From Nitrosopelagicus sp964511265 (lineage in GTDB: Archaea; Thermoproteota; Nitrososphaeria; Nitrososphaerales; Nitrosopumilaceae), in NCBI GenBank assembly GCA_964511265.1, contig CAZEES010000002.1, positions 13,505 through 77,504 of the forward strand: a stretch of 64,000 nt of DNA, read 5' to 3'. The number at the start of each line of letters is the position of its first letter. Within the stretch, counting starts at the first letter, position 1. Below are positions 42,779 through 51,694 of this stretch, in pieces. Below the pieces are notes generated by a model. It worked only from the letters and a program-made list of their open reading frames with translations, was not told the origin of the DNA and made no database searches. The translations under genes and the position numbers were made by a program.

Positions 42779-42862
42779 CGCAGAGAGAGGGATTTGAACC
42801 CCCGCGTTCTTGCGAACACAGGCTCTCAAGGCCCGCGCCCTACCAGGCTAGGCGACCTCTGC
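42779..42862 (-). tRNA. tRNA-Ser (TGA)
   Basis: A class II tRNA: acceptor GCAGAGG pairs with TCTCTGC, anticodon stem CGGGC/GCCTG encloses CTTGAGA (anticodon TGA), and a long variable arm GTTC-GCAA-GAAC is present. The T arm is GGGGTTCAAATCCCCC. Discriminator G fits serine rather than leucine. CCA is not encoded. No intron. Confidence 0.93.
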
Positions 42863-42944
42863 AAGTTTTGATGAAATTTACTGGTTAAAATTTGTTCAGC
42901 ATGAAAAATTGTAATGAAAAATAAAGAAAATGATTAGAGTTTTT

Positions 42945-43484
42945 CTAATCGTGTGCGTGTGGATTTACCGAACCAGAGGCCATTGCTTCGCCTGAACCAC
43001 CATCTGCGACTTCATGATGAGTCATAAATGATTGTTCAATTATGATTGCGTGTGTTGGACATGCTTCTTGACAAGCCATACAATTTGTACAATCATGTTC
43101 TCTGATTGGCATTGATTTATCTGTGTAATCTAGTCGTTCGTCTTGTTCAGTTAAACCTGTACCGTCAAAAGTTGCACCGTTTACATCTTTTGCTTCTATA
43201 TCTTGTTCAGTTTTAAACCACTGGAAAGTTTGGACAGGACAGACACTCATACAAGAGCCTGCAGCTATACAATCATCCCAATCAACTGCTACTGTAGTGC
43301 CATGAATTCCTAGTGGAACTTGTTTGAGACCACGTTCTTCATATGCTGCTTTCACATCATCGTTTGAAAATGCTTCACCGTCAGATTTTCCGTTACCCCA
43401 GATGAAGTGTTTATTTTCACCGTCAGAGTGGGAAGTGCGTCCAACGACTTCTAGATTCTCTGGAAACTGTTCGTCAATTGCCAT
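42945..43484 (-). CDS. Seven-iron-type ferredoxin (copy 1)
   Basis: A 179-aa electron carrier related to the zinc-containing ferredoxins of Sulfolobus: LGIHGTTVAVDWDDC, then CIAAGSCMSVCPVQTFQW and CTNCMACQEACP. The second motif is a complete [4Fe-4S] site (CxxCxxCxxxCP). In the first, the second Cys is replaced by Ala (CxxAxxCxxxCP), pointing to a [3Fe-4S] cluster. The His in LGIHGT matches a zinc-ligand position of those ferredoxins. N-terminal extension of about 80 residues, and a C-terminal NPHAHD. A near-paralogue follows at 43570-44127. Confidence 0.88.
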   Translation of the reverse strand: MAIDEQFPENLEVVGRTSHSDGENKHFIWGNGKSDGEAFSNDDVKAAYEERGLKQVPLGIHGTTVAVDWDDCIAAGSCMSVCPVQTFQWFKTEQDIEAKDVNGATFDGTGLTEQDERLDYTDKSMPIREHDCTNCMACQEACPTHAIIIEQSFMTHHEVADGGSGEAMASGSVNPHAHD

Positions 43485-43569
43485 GCTGGAAATTTTTCCA
43501 GATTATATTTAAAGCTAACAATCACAGCATACACTAACCGATCTAAATGAAAGAGGAAACACAGATTTT

Positions 43570-44127
43570 CTAATCGTGCGCGTGAGGGTTTTCTGAACCA
43601 GATTCCATTTTAACAAAAGTTCCAGCTGCTTTCTCGTGCCATTCCATGTTGGCTTGGTCAACAAGAACGGCTTGTGGAGGACAGACTGAGACACAAGCCA
43701 TGCAATAAATACAGTCATGTTCTCTAATAGCATCTGCTTTATCGGTGAAATCAAGACGCTCTTCTTTTTCAGTAGAGCCTTCACCTTTCCAGTCAGATGT
43801 ATCATTAACTGCATCAATGCCGGAGATGTCTTTATCGGTTCTATACCATTGGAAAACTTGTACTGGACATGCTTCGATACAAGCACCATCAGCAACACAA
43901 ACATCCCAATCATTTGCCACCATGGTACCAGTAATTCCAAGTTTTTCCATTTTTTCGCCGTGTTTTTCATAATCGGCTAAAACCTGTTCGTTCTTGGAAG
44001 CATCCCATTCATTTTGACCTTCACCTACTTGCGATGGCCAAACCCAATGAAAGTTACCAGATGGACCATCGATAATTTTACCGATGGGTTTTTTGTCGCC
44101 ATGACAAAAGTCTTCATTAATTGGCAT
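43570..44127 (-). CDS. Seven-iron-type ferredoxin (copy 2)
   Basis: A 185-aa paralogue of the ferredoxin at 42945-43484, lying 85 bp upstream of it on the same strand. The first cluster motif is CVADGACIEACPVQVFQW, with Asp in place of the second Cys as in Sulfolobus seven-iron ferredoxin. The second, CIYCMACVSVCPPQAV, is a full [4Fe-4S] site. The region corresponding to LGIHGT reads LGITGT here, so the zinc-ligand His is lost. The two share the C-terminal NPHAHD and an N-terminal extension. Likely electron donors or acceptors for the FNR-like proteins or 2-oxoacid oxidoreductases (inference). Confidence 0.88.
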   Translation of the reverse strand: MPINEDFCHGDKKPIGKIIDGPSGNFHWVWPSQVGEGQNEWDASKNEQVLADYEKHGEKMEKLGITGTMVANDWDVCVADGACIEACPVQVFQWYRTDKDISGIDAVNDTSDWKGEGSTEKEERLDFTDKADAIREHDCIYCMACVSVCPPQAVLVDQANMEWHEKAAGTFVKMESGSENPHAHD

Positions 44128-44262
44128 AAATCAGATAATTCTAGATATTATTTAAAATTAAAGAAAATTAGTAAGCACTAACAGTATAAAATACCATTAA
44201 ATTTGATAAAATGTCATTTTTAGCCATATCTACGTTCATATCTTTTGAAAATAATTCACAAC

Positions 44263-44928
44263 ATGGACATTATCAAATACGATATTTACAGTGGTCCAAA
44301 TATTGGGATTTATAGTACGGTAAATGATGAATTTGTGTTTTTACCAAGAGGCTTTGCAGATGGAAAATCTGAAAAATTATCTGAATATTTAGAAGTAAAA
44401 CCATTAGAGATATCAGTTGCAAGTGCAAGAGTGTTGGGAATTTTGATGGTGGTGAATAATCATGGCATACTTTTACCAAGTACATGTTCAGAGGGAGAAT
44501 TTGAACATATTAAGAAAAGTACGGATCTTAATGTAGAAATTCTAGATGTGAAAAATAATGCACTTGGAAACATGATGAGTGTTAATGACAAAGGTGGAAT
44601 TGTTTCACCTTTAATCCCAAAAGAAGATTTACAGAAAATACAGGATGTGTTAGATATAGAAGCTATACAGTTTAAGATTGCAGGATTTCAACAGGTAGGT
44701 GCAGTTATGGTTACATCAGAAAAAGGAACAGTAGTTCATCCAGAAACTGACGAAGAGGATATGAAAACCATAAATAATTTACTAGGAGGAAATATTGAAG
44801 CTGCAACAATTAATGGTGGAATACCATTTGTGTCATCTGGAATATTAGCAAATAACAATACAGTAGTGGTGGGTTCATTAACAAATGGACCAGAAATAAT
44901 GATGCTAACTAGAGCATTTTTAGATTAG
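44263..44928 (+). CDS. eif6: Translation initiation factor aIF6
   Basis: A ribosome anti-association factor that binds the large subunit (221 aa). It is built from repeated α/β units of a pentein propeller: IYSGPNIGIYSTVND, LMVVNNHGILLPSTC, MMSVNDKGGIVSPLIP, VMVTSEKGTVVHPE and LANNNTVVVGSLTNGPE. I start at ATG 44263 (MDIIKYDIYSGPN). An in-frame TTG at 44245 would add six residues not expected in the family. It overlaps hisS by 9 bp (convergent). Confidence 0.94.
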   Translation: MDIIKYDIYSGPNIGIYSTVNDEFVFLPRGFADGKSEKLSEYLEVKPLEISVASARVLGILMVVNNHGILLPSTCSEGEFEHIKKSTDLNVEILDVKNNALGNMMSVNDKGGIVSPLIPKEDLQKIQDVLDIEAIQFKIAGFQQVGAVMVTSEKGTVVHPETDEEDMKTINNLLGGNIEAATINGGIPFVSSGILANNNTVVVGSLTNGPEIMMLTRAFLD

Positions 44929-46191
44929 AATATTTTTGATATGTGTTAATAAATCAGATAATAAAATTTGTTCTTCATTTCTATCAGACATATTTCTTAC
45001 AACAACCATATTTTTTGAAAATTCATCTGGACCAACAATTATAACAAATTTAGAATTTGTGGACTGTTCCATTTGTTTTTTAAGTGCTCTTCCAGAAAGA
45101 TCAATGTCAGTGGGTATAGAATTTTCTCTTAGCAATGATGTAATTTTTATAGCATTTGGTTTCATCTCTTCATTCACATATAAAACAGAGACACGGTTGG
45201 CTTGTTCTTTAAATGATGAATTTTGATTTTCTAGTGCAAGTATTATTCGCTCAACACCACCTGCAACACCAGTTGCGCCCAAATCATCTCTTCCAAAAAC
45301 AGATGGAAGATCATCATATCTTCCACCACCAACTAAAGCACCAATATCAAAGGTTTCATCGAATGCTTCAAAAACAATTCCAGAGTAATAATCAAGACCT
45401 CTAACAATTCCAAAATCAATTTGAATGTTTTTTACATTACGATTCTTTAGAGATTCAAATAACATTGTCAATTCAGACCAATTTTCAAATTGAGTAATAT
45501 CTAAAGTTTTAGATATTTCTTCAGGAGTGCCTTTTAGTTTTGAGAATTCAATTATTTTTTCTAATTTTTCTTTAGGATATCCTTTTTTCTCAAATTCTGA
45601 AATAATTTCTTGTTGTGATTTTTTCTGTATTTTATCAATTGCACGAAGAATATCAGAGATAACTTGAGGATTATCAGATTCAAATATGGATGAGATGTAT
45701 GATTGAACAATTTTTCGGTGAGATATGCTTAGGATTATGTTCTCAAGACCAAGATTTGAGAAAAATTTTGATGTAAATTCTATAATTTCAGCATCAGTTT
45801 CTGTATTTTGTTTTCCAAATATTTCAATATCCCATTGATGGAAAAATCTATACCTTCCTTTTTGTGGTTCATCATATCTCCATACACCACCAAATGCAGA
45901 AATTTTTGCAGGGAGTTTCATGGATTTTTGTTCAGTTGCATAACGTGTTAAGCCAACTGTAAAATCAAATCTTAATGAAACTTCTCTGTCACCTTTATCA
46001 TTAAAAAAATAAACATCATCACGAATTGTAGGTCCACTCTTTGCTTCAATAACAGACATTAATTCAATTGAAGAAGGCTCCATTAATTCAAATCCAAATA
46101 TCTCAGAGGTTGAAAGGAATTTTTCTCGGATATATTCAATTTTTTGAATTTCAGAATTTTCAAAATCTTTCATTCCTCTGGGTAGATTCAT
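44920..46191 (-). CDS. hisS: Histidyl-tRNA synthetase
   Basis: Charges tRNA-His (423 aa). Class II motifs: MNLPRGMKDF start, LRFDFTVGLTRY near residue 95 (motif 2 region), WRYDEPQKGRYRFFHQWDIEIFG near residue 121, the histidine-specific GIVRGLDYYSGIVFEA near residue 256, and GVAGGVERIILALE near residue 305 (motif 3). A C-terminal anticodon-binding domain covers about 330-423. Length is normal. Confidence 0.95.
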   Translation of the reverse strand: MNLPRGMKDFENSEIQKIEYIREKFLSTSEIFGFELMEPSSIELMSVIEAKSGPTIRDDVYFFNDKGDREVSLRFDFTVGLTRYATEQKSMKLPAKISAFGGVWRYDEPQKGRYRFFHQWDIEIFGKQNTETDAEIIEFTSKFFSNLGLENIILSISHRKIVQSYISSIFESDNPQVISDILRAIDKIQKKSQQEIISEFEKKGYPKEKLEKIIEFSKLKGTPEEISKTLDITQFENWSELTMLFESLKNRNVKNIQIDFGIVRGLDYYSGIVFEAFDETFDIGALVGGGRYDDLPSVFGRDDLGATGVAGGVERIILALENQNSSFKEQANRVSVLYVNEEMKPNAIKITSLLRENSIPTDIDLSGRALKKQMEQSTNSKFVIIVGPDEFSKNMVVVRNMSDRNEEQILLSDLLTHIKNILI

Positions 46192-46246
46192 TTACAAAAA
46201 AAATTGAAACAATGGATTTAGACTTTGCTATTGGGGTTGTAACTAA

Positions 46247-46253
46247 TTAATAA
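46247..46253 (+). promoter_or_regulatory. TATA-like element of the archease gene
   Basis: ttaataa is centred about 24 bp upstream of the ATG at 46274, consistent with a leaderless transcript. Assigned by spacing only. Confidence 0.4.
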
Positions 46254-46273
46254 CAGAATATTATGGATATGGA

Positions 46274-46690
46274 ATGAGTTACAAAACATTAGAACATGCC
46301 ACAGATGCAATAATTGAGGTTACTGCAAGCAATTTGGAAGAAGCATTTCAAATAGCAGGGATTTCAGTAATAGAGACAATCTTAGATATTTCAAAAGTTG
46401 AAGAGGTGGATAGTAAAAATCTCATAGTAAGAGGAAAAGATCTGAAATACTTGTTATACAATTGGCTTGAAGAAATGATAATTTTAACAATTACAGAAGG
46501 GTTTGCAGGAAAGAAAATTCAATTAGAGATTTCAAAAGATGTAGAATACAAAATTAATGCAGAGATTAGTGGAGAATCAATAGATTTGAAGAAACATGAG
46601 TTTAAGGTTGAAATAAAATCACCCACATTTCATGAAATGGAGATTAAAGAAGATGATAAAGTTATAATGAAATATTTACTTGATTTATAA
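46274..46690 (+). CDS. Archease
   Basis: A small accessory protein (138 aa) that activates the tRNA-splicing ligase RtcB. It starts SYKTLEHATDAIIEV (family: HxxDxx), has LKYLLYNWLEEMIIL near residue 59, and ends with HEFKVEIKSPTFHEMEIKED, matching the archease metal-binding C-terminal pattern. RtcB itself is not in the window. Length normal. The thioredoxin gene follows 33 bp later on the same strand. Confidence 0.9.
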   Translation: MSYKTLEHATDAIIEVTASNLEEAFQIAGISVIETILDISKVEEVDSKNLIVRGKDLKYLLYNWLEEMIILTITEGFAGKKIQLEISKDVEYKINAEISGESIDLKKHEFKVEIKSPTFHEMEIKEDDKVIMKYLLDL

Positions 46691-46722
46691 TATAATAAAT
46701 ATTGTAATTTAAAGAAAAGACT

Positions 46723-47133
46723 ATGGAAGATACAGAATTTGAGAAAATAAAGAAAAAACAGTTAGAGGATTTACTACAGCAACAAAATCTTAACAAAATT
46801 GTGAATGAGACTCCAGTAATAGAACTAACTTCACAGAATTTTAATCAAGAGATAAAAAATAATGATTTACTTTTAGTAGATTTTTGGGCAGAATGGTGTG
46901 GGCCTTGTAAATCAATGCATCCAATATTCACCAGAATGGCAAAAAAATACAAGCAGATCAGATTTGCAAGAGTGAATGTTGATAATGCACAAGATATTGC
47001 AATGAAATATGGAGTTCAATCAATTCCAACATTCATCATGTTCAAAAATGCCGAAGTTGTAAATAGAATGGTTGGAGCAGTAGGAGAACCAGGCATACAT
47101 ATGATTTGTAAAAAATTTGTAGATAATCAGTAA
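46723..47133 (+). CDS. Thioredoxin (N-terminally extended)
   Basis: A 136-aa thiol-disulfide oxidoreductase with active site WAEWCGPCKSMHP (Cys pair near residues 60-63) and the cis-proline loop QSIPTFIMFKN near residue 103. About 30 charged residues precede the thioredoxin fold (EKIKKKQLEDLLQQQ), forming a likely helix absent from the thioredoxin at 57854-58186. Its stop overlaps the infB stop by 7 bp (convergent). Confidence 0.92.
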   Translation: MEDTEFEKIKKKQLEDLLQQQNLNKIVNETPVIELTSQNFNQEIKNNDLLLVDFWAEWCGPCKSMHPIFTRMAKKYKQIRFARVNVDNAQDIAMKYGVQSIPTFIMFKNAEVVNRMVGAVGEPGIHMICKKFVDNQ

Positions 47134-48908
47134 CCATAAACTGGATTAGTTTTTCTTTGTATACGAACAATTTCATTGAGCGTTTCTAATTCTTCAGAAG
47201 TAAGTTTATGAGCATATTTTTTCAAAAGTTGTTTTGCTTCTGATGGAGTGGGTAGAGTGTAAAATACATCTTCTTCATTTATTTGTCGTCCAATTGTAAC
47301 ATTTTGTACAGAACACGCAACTTCTTCACCCATCTTTACTTCTTTAACAGTTTTGCCATCAGCTTCAAGAGAATGAATATTTCCAATTTTTTTGCCAGTT
47401 TTATTTGTGAATGAGGTTTTTTGTCGAAGAGTACCAACATCTACACGTATTCCAAAGACAGCAGGATTATTGTTACGAAATGCATATCCTTTTAGAAATG
47501 TAAACTTACACACAGGAGTAAATTCTTTAAAGATTGAGTTTTCAAGGTCAGACCTATCGTCATCTACCCATTGAGAGTAAGTATCAATTAAACTGTAAAT
47601 GACTTTATCTTCAAAAACTCTGATGTGACTTTCATCACATTCAGTTTTTGCATCATCAAATACTTTGACATTAAATGCAAGGACGACACCAAGATGACGA
47701 TCTTTATCTTTGATTGCTTTTGCTTGCATGACATCTCTACGTGTAACAGGACCAATGTCTGCTTTAGCTATGGGAACTTGTTGTCTCCTAAGCATTTCAG
47801 TGATTGCCTCAAGAGAGCCAATAGTATCACATTTCAGAATTACCCCAGTTGTTTCAGTGTCAATGAAAACAGATTCCATTTCAGATTCAAGTGTTTTTTT
47901 GAATTCTTCTGTAATATCTTGGTTTGATGATGCATAAACAGTAGTTCCTGGAAGAACTCCATCAAGATCAGGAGATGCTATTTTTATTCCTGCAGCAGCA
48001 TGTACATCGTCAATTGGTTTGAATTTATCTCGTGGATCACGCATTTCATCTAGAGGCTTTGGTAATAGGAGAGCCTTGGGTTTTGTGACTATTACAGAGT
48101 CTCTTTTTGCAACAACTAGATTATCATCTTTCTTAAGATGACCATCAATTAAGATCATATTTGCGGTAGGGCCTAATCCTACCTCATCATTTACCTCTAA
48201 GATGATTCCACGTGTTGGTTTTTCCTCCTGTTCCAATTTTTTGCTCAGAAATTGTTGTGTTAAACCAACCAATACTGCAAGCAATTCAGGAATACCAACA
48301 CCAGATCTAGCACTTACAGGTACAATGGATATCTCTTTTTTGAAATCTTGTACTCGATAGAATGCTTCAGATTGATATCCCAGTATGGATAATGCTCCAA
48401 CAACATTGTAGATTTGTTCATCAATATTTGTCTGAATAGAAGGGGATTGTTTCTTTATTGCTTGAGATATGTATGCATCATCTGAGTTTTGCCAGCCAGA
48501 TATCATATCAACTTTGTTTAATGCAACCACAAAAGGCACTTTACGGCTTTCAAGAATTTTTAAACTCTCATTAGTTTGAGGTTGAAATCCTCGATTAATA
48601 TCAACGACTAAAATTGCAATATCAGCAGCAGATCCACCTCTAGCTCGAAGATTGGTAAATACTTCATGCCCAGGAGTGTCAATTACCAAAAGACCTGGAA
48701 CTTTATTTTCTGTTTTTCCTAGTTTTTCATAAAGTGATCCACAAAGCTTTTGGATAGTTTCATCAGGCAAAAAACTGGCTCCAATATGTTGAGTAATGCC
48801 ACCAGCTTCTCTTCCTTGTACTCCAGTTCCTCGAACTTTATCTAAAAGGGATGTTTTCCCTGAATCAACGTGACCTAATACAGCCACAATGGGTTGTCTG
48901 ATACGCAA
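47127..48908 (-). CDS. infB: Translation initiation factor IF-2 (aIF5B type)
   Basis: A GTPase that promotes ribosomal subunit joining (593 aa). G motifs: GHVDSGKTSLLD near residue 12 (G1), DTPGHEVF near residue 77 (G3), NKVDM near residue 130 (G4). Domain II, an IF2 domain III and the C-terminal β-barrel (YAFRNNNPAVFGIRVDVG) follow, with an aIF5B C-terminal helix. There is no intein, and it lacks the long bacterial/eukaryal N-terminal extension, as usual for archaea. It ends the L7Ae-S28e-L24e-NDK-IF2 operon. Confidence 0.96.
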   Translation of the reverse strand: MRIRQPIVAVLGHVDSGKTSLLDKVRGTGVQGREAGGITQHIGASFLPDETIQKLCGSLYEKLGKTENKVPGLLVIDTPGHEVFTNLRARGGSAADIAILVVDINRGFQPQTNESLKILESRKVPFVVALNKVDMISGWQNSDDAYISQAIKKQSPSIQTNIDEQIYNVVGALSILGYQSEAFYRVQDFKKEISIVPVSARSGVGIPELLAVLVGLTQQFLSKKLEQEEKPTRGIILEVNDEVGLGPTANMILIDGHLKKDDNLVVAKRDSVIVTKPKALLLPKPLDEMRDPRDKFKPIDDVHAAAGIKIASPDLDGVLPGTTVYASSNQDITEEFKKTLESEMESVFIDTETTGVILKCDTIGSLEAITEMLRRQQVPIAKADIGPVTRRDVMQAKAIKDKDRHLGVVLAFNVKVFDDAKTECDESHIRVFEDKVIYSLIDTYSQWVDDDRSDLENSIFKEFTPVCKFTFLKGYAFRNNNPAVFGIRVDVGTLRQKTSFTNKTGKKIGNIHSLEADGKTVKEVKMGEEVACSVQNVTIGRQINEEDVFYTLPTPSEAKQLLKKYAHKLTSEELETLNEIVRIQRKTNPVYGY

Positions 48909-48914
48909 TGTGAA

Positions 48915-49316
48915 TCACTTGAATACCACATTTACTTCCTTATCAAAGCTTTCTGTTGAATCAGATGCATGAATAATGTTTTCAGTGAAACCTAGACCAA
49001 AATCACCTCGGATCGAACCAGGTTCAGCTTCAAACGATTTGGTTGCACCAACCATTTGTCTTGTTGTAGCAACAGCGTTGTTACCTTCCACAACTGTAAC
49101 AACTACTGGACCAGATGTAATGTATTCCAGAAGTTCGCCAAAGAATGGTTTGTCTTTATGGACTGAATAGAATTCTGTTGCTAATTCTTTGGTAAATGTA
49201 AACATCTTTAGTTTTAGGATTGTAAATCCCTTTTTTTCAAATCTTGCAATAATTTCACCAACTAATTTTCTTCTGACGCCATCAGGTTTTACAATAAATA
49301 ATGTTTGTTCAGACAA
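48915..49316 (-). CDS. ndk: Nucleoside diphosphate kinase
   Basis: Makes NTPs from NDPs with ATP through a phosphohistidine (133 aa). Motifs are TLFIVKPDGVRRKLVGEI, HKDKPFFGELLEYITSGPV and the active-site NIIHASDS (His near residue 115). Length is normal. It lies between L24e and infB, an arrangement well known in archaea, with 1-6 bp spacing. Confidence 0.97.
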   Translation of the reverse strand: MSEQTLFIVKPDGVRRKLVGEIIARFEKKGFTILKLKMFTFTKELATEFYSVHKDKPFFGELLEYITSGPVVVTVVEGNNAVATTRQMVGATKSFEAEPGSIRGDFGLGFTENIIHASDSTESFDKEVNVVFK

Positions 49317-49317
49317 T

Positions 49318-49530
49318 TTACTTCTTGACTTTAATTCCGCCTTTGACGTATTTATTAGTCCATTTGAATTTTCTAGGATCCCTTTTTAGATCAATCGCAT
49401 TTTTCTTACATTTTGCAGAACAAAACCATCTTACAGTTCCATCATTCTTTACATTCATTGTTCCAGTGCCCTTTGCAACTGGACGGTCACAAAAACTGCA
49501 TGGTTTAACTAAAAGACTCATAATTATCAC
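49318..49530 (-). CDS. rpl24e: Ribosomal protein L24e
   Basis: A 70-aa zinc-finger protein of the large ribosomal subunit. The motif is CSFCDRPVAKGTGTM near residue 12, then a second pair in WFCSAKCKKNAIDLKRDPRKFKW, where the metal site is Cys2-Cys2. Family hallmark W(F/Y)CSxKC is kept. Its start touches the S28e stop (1-bp overlap). Confidence 0.95.
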   Translation of the reverse strand: MIIMSLLVKPCSFCDRPVAKGTGTMNVKNDGTVRWFCSAKCKKNAIDLKRDPRKFKWTNKYVKGGIKVKK

Positions 49531-49748
49531 TAATGTAATTTCTTTGCCTCGCGCTCAGTTTCACGCAATATGAGTATTTCAGATACTCTAGGTGAACCTT
49601 TAACATTTCTAGTAAGAACTCTGCCTTTATCTTTGCCGTCAAGAATTCTAACTCTCACTTGAATAACTTCTCCAGCAATACCAGTTCTACCAACAATTTG
49701 AATAATTTCTGCAGGAGTTAATTGATCAGATTCTGGTTGCTGACTCAT
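49530..49748 (-). CDS. rps28e: Ribosomal protein S28e
   Basis: A 72-aa OB-fold protein of the small subunit. It has the family core IVGRTGIAGEVIQVRVRILDGKDKGRVLTRNVKGSPR and the C-terminal ILILRETEREAKKL. Its ATG overlaps the L7Ae stop by 4 bp. Confidence 0.95.
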   Translation of the reverse strand: MSQQPESDQLTPAEIIQIVGRTGIAGEVIQVRVRILDGKDKGRVLTRNVKGSPRVSEILILRETEREAKKLH

Positions 49749-50131
49749 TCTTCAGTCGAGCCACCTTTTAGTTTAGCGAGTGATGCAACTACTTCATCAA
49801 CAATGTGTTGTGCATCTCCTGAATCTAATATAGCAGCGGCAGCTGATGTAACATCAATTCCAAGAGCTTTTCCTAGTTCTTGTTTACTTGGAACAAAGGC
49901 ATAAGCTGCTTTTTGTTCTTCACAGATTAATGGAAGATGAGCTACAACCTCTGGAGGTTCAACATCTTCTGCAATAATGATTAATTTACTAATTCCTCTT
50001 TCAATGGCTTTTGTTGCCTCATTTGTACCTCTGACAACTTTTCCAGATGTGGCAGATACTCTAAGTGCTTCTAGGATCGGACTAACAAGTTCTTCCGGTG
50101 TTTCAAATTTAACATAGTATGCTTTTGCCAT
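49745..50131 (-). CDS. rpl7ae: Ribosomal protein L7Ae
   Basis: A K-turn RNA-binding protein (128 aa from MAKAYYVKF) that serves the large subunit, box C/D and H/ACA RNPs and RNase P. The family core is GTNEATKAIERGISKLIIIAEDVEPPEVVAHLPLICEE, with the RNA-binding NEATK and the AYAFVPSKQELGKALG segment. An upstream in-frame ATG at 50140 adds three residues; MAKAYYV is the familiar family start. It is the first gene of the cluster. Confidence 0.95.
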   Translation of the reverse strand: MAKAYYVKFETPEELVSPILEALRVSATSGKVVRGTNEATKAIERGISKLIIIAEDVEPPEVVAHLPLICEEQKAAYAFVPSKQELGKALGIDVTSAAAAILDSGDAQHIVDEVVASLAKLKGGSTEE

Positions 50132-50166
50132 TATGAGCATGCTCTAAAATGGTCTTAAATATGTTA

Positions 50167-51510
50167 TCAGGCGAGAATTGATTTGGTTTTTTCAACAAAT
50201 TTGGAGATTAATGAATCAAGATTTTGTTGGGAGTTTGATTCGCCATATATTCGAATGATCGGTTCTGTGCCACTTGGTCTAATCATCACCCAGTTGTTCT
50301 CATCCACATTGATTTTAATTCCATCAGAAGTGTCAGAATCAGGAAATTCTTTCAAAAGTTTTTCAAAAACGAGTTTTGATTGCTCGGCAGAACATTCTAT
50401 CTTTGTTTTGGTTGTATAATTAGGAGGAAGGCTGGCAATATTTTTACTCAGACTTAATTTTGATTTGGATAGGTGATCTAACATCAATGCCAACGTCATA
50501 GCGCCATCTCTCACATGGTTGTGTTTTCCAAACATGAATCCGCCATTTTCTTCATAACCCACTAGCGCATTGTCATTTACCATTCTTCTTGAGACTTCAA
50601 CGCTACCCACTTTTGTTCGTACTACTTGTGAATTACTTTTTTGAACAATTGTTTCAATGATATTTCCAGAGTTTAGACAGGTTACAACCTGTGAATTTGG
50701 ATATTGTTGGAGAAGATAATCACAAAGTAAAAGAGCAGAACTATCACCTGTTAGAATTTTGCCATTTTCATCACAAAAAATACTTCTATCACCATCACCA
50801 TCAAATGCAATTCCAAAGTCAGAATTTGTATCAACGACTAATTTTGATAACTCATCAAGGTTTTGAGGAGTAGGTTCTGAGCCACGTCCAGGAAAATCAC
50901 CGTCAATCACTTCATTAATTGTATTAACATTACATCCCAATTTTTCACATAGCTGTTTTGCAGTAACAGATTGTGCGCCATTACCAAGATCTAAACAAAC
51001 TTTGAATTTTTTTTCTCTAATCATATCTATGTTAATTAAAGAAATTATTCCATCAAGATATACGGAGATAACGTTTGTTTCTTCAAATGTCTTGCCAAAA
51101 GTGGTTATGTGATTCCAATTTTTTTCATCAAAAATTTGCTCAATCTTTCTTTCGTCTTCACGAGATATTTCAACACCGTCAGATGCTACAGGTTTAATTC
51201 CATTATACTGAGGAGGGTTGTGCGATGCAGTGATCATTAATCCGCCATCATATCCTAGTTTTTTTGTTGCGTATTCTAAACAAGGAGTGGGTACGAGTCC
51301 AGCCATATAACAATCAAGACCTGAGTAATTTAATGCCGAAGAAACAATTTTTGCTACAATTGGACTAGAGTGTCTGCCGTCATATCCTACCAAAATTTTT
51401 CCTTCTTTGAAATATGCTGCTAATGACATTACAAGATCGTTAACAAATTCTAGTGTAAAGTCCTCAGAAAAAACGCCTCGAACACCATTTGTGCCAAATA
51501 ATTTTTTCAT
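50167..51510 (-). CDS. glmM: Phosphoglucosamine/phosphohexomutase
   Basis: Moves phosphate between C6 and C1 of a hexose phosphate (447 aa). Motifs in order: FGTNGVRGVF at the N-terminus, MITASHNPPQYNG near residue 97 (phosphoserine), DGDGDR near residue 239 (metal loop), GYEENGGFMFG near residue 318 (sugar-binding) and RPSGTEPIIRIYGES near residue 409 (phosphate). The group includes GlmM and ManB/Pgm enzymes. GlcN-1-P supply for UDP-GlcNAc and the GPT-like transferase is a likely use. Starts 27 bp from L7Ae. Confidence 0.9.
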   Translation of the reverse strand: MKKLFGTNGVRGVFSEDFTLEFVNDLVMSLAAYFKEGKILVGYDGRHSSPIVAKIVSSALNYSGLDCYMAGLVPTPCLEYATKKLGYDGGLMITASHNPPQYNGIKPVASDGVEISREDERKIEQIFDEKNWNHITTFGKTFEETNVISVYLDGIISLINIDMIREKKFKVCLDLGNGAQSVTAKQLCEKLGCNVNTINEVIDGDFPGRGSEPTPQNLDELSKLVVDTNSDFGIAFDGDGDRSIFCDENGKILTGDSSALLLCDYLLQQYPNSQVVTCLNSGNIIETIVQKSNSQVVRTKVGSVEVSRRMVNDNALVGYEENGGFMFGKHNHVRDGAMTLALMLDHLSKSKLSLSKNIASLPPNYTTKTKIECSAEQSKLVFEKLLKEFPDSDTSDGIKINVDENNWVMIRPSGTEPIIRIYGESNSQQNLDSLISKFVEKTKSILA

Positions 51511-51557
51511 ATCGTCAATTCAATACCGATAAATTTGTCTGTTGTTGCACAATCCTT

Positions 51558-51642
51558 GCGGGTGTCGCCCAGCCTGGTCAAAGGCGCAGGGTTTAGGACC
51601 CTGTCTCTTAGGAGTTCGTGGGTTCGAATCCCACCACCCGCA
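51558..51642 (+). tRNA. tRNA-Leu (TAG)
   Basis: A class II tRNA: acceptor GCGGGTG pairs with CACCCGC, anticodon stem CAGGG/CCCTG encloses TTTAGGA (anticodon TAG), a variable arm TCTCTTAGGAGTTC is present, and the T arm is GTGGGTTCGAATCCCAC. Discriminator A fits leucine. No CCA and no intron. Confidence 0.95.
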
Positions 51643-51694
51643 TTATTTGGTTTTTTTTACAAAATACCTTAAGCATATATGACATTAAACAAAA

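Noticed and set aside
43515..43970. 151-codon open frame overlapping the upstream ferredoxin in another frame
   Set aside because: The ferredoxin frame carries complete cluster motifs. The other frame is a shifted reading of the same strand with Trp/Met-rich composition.
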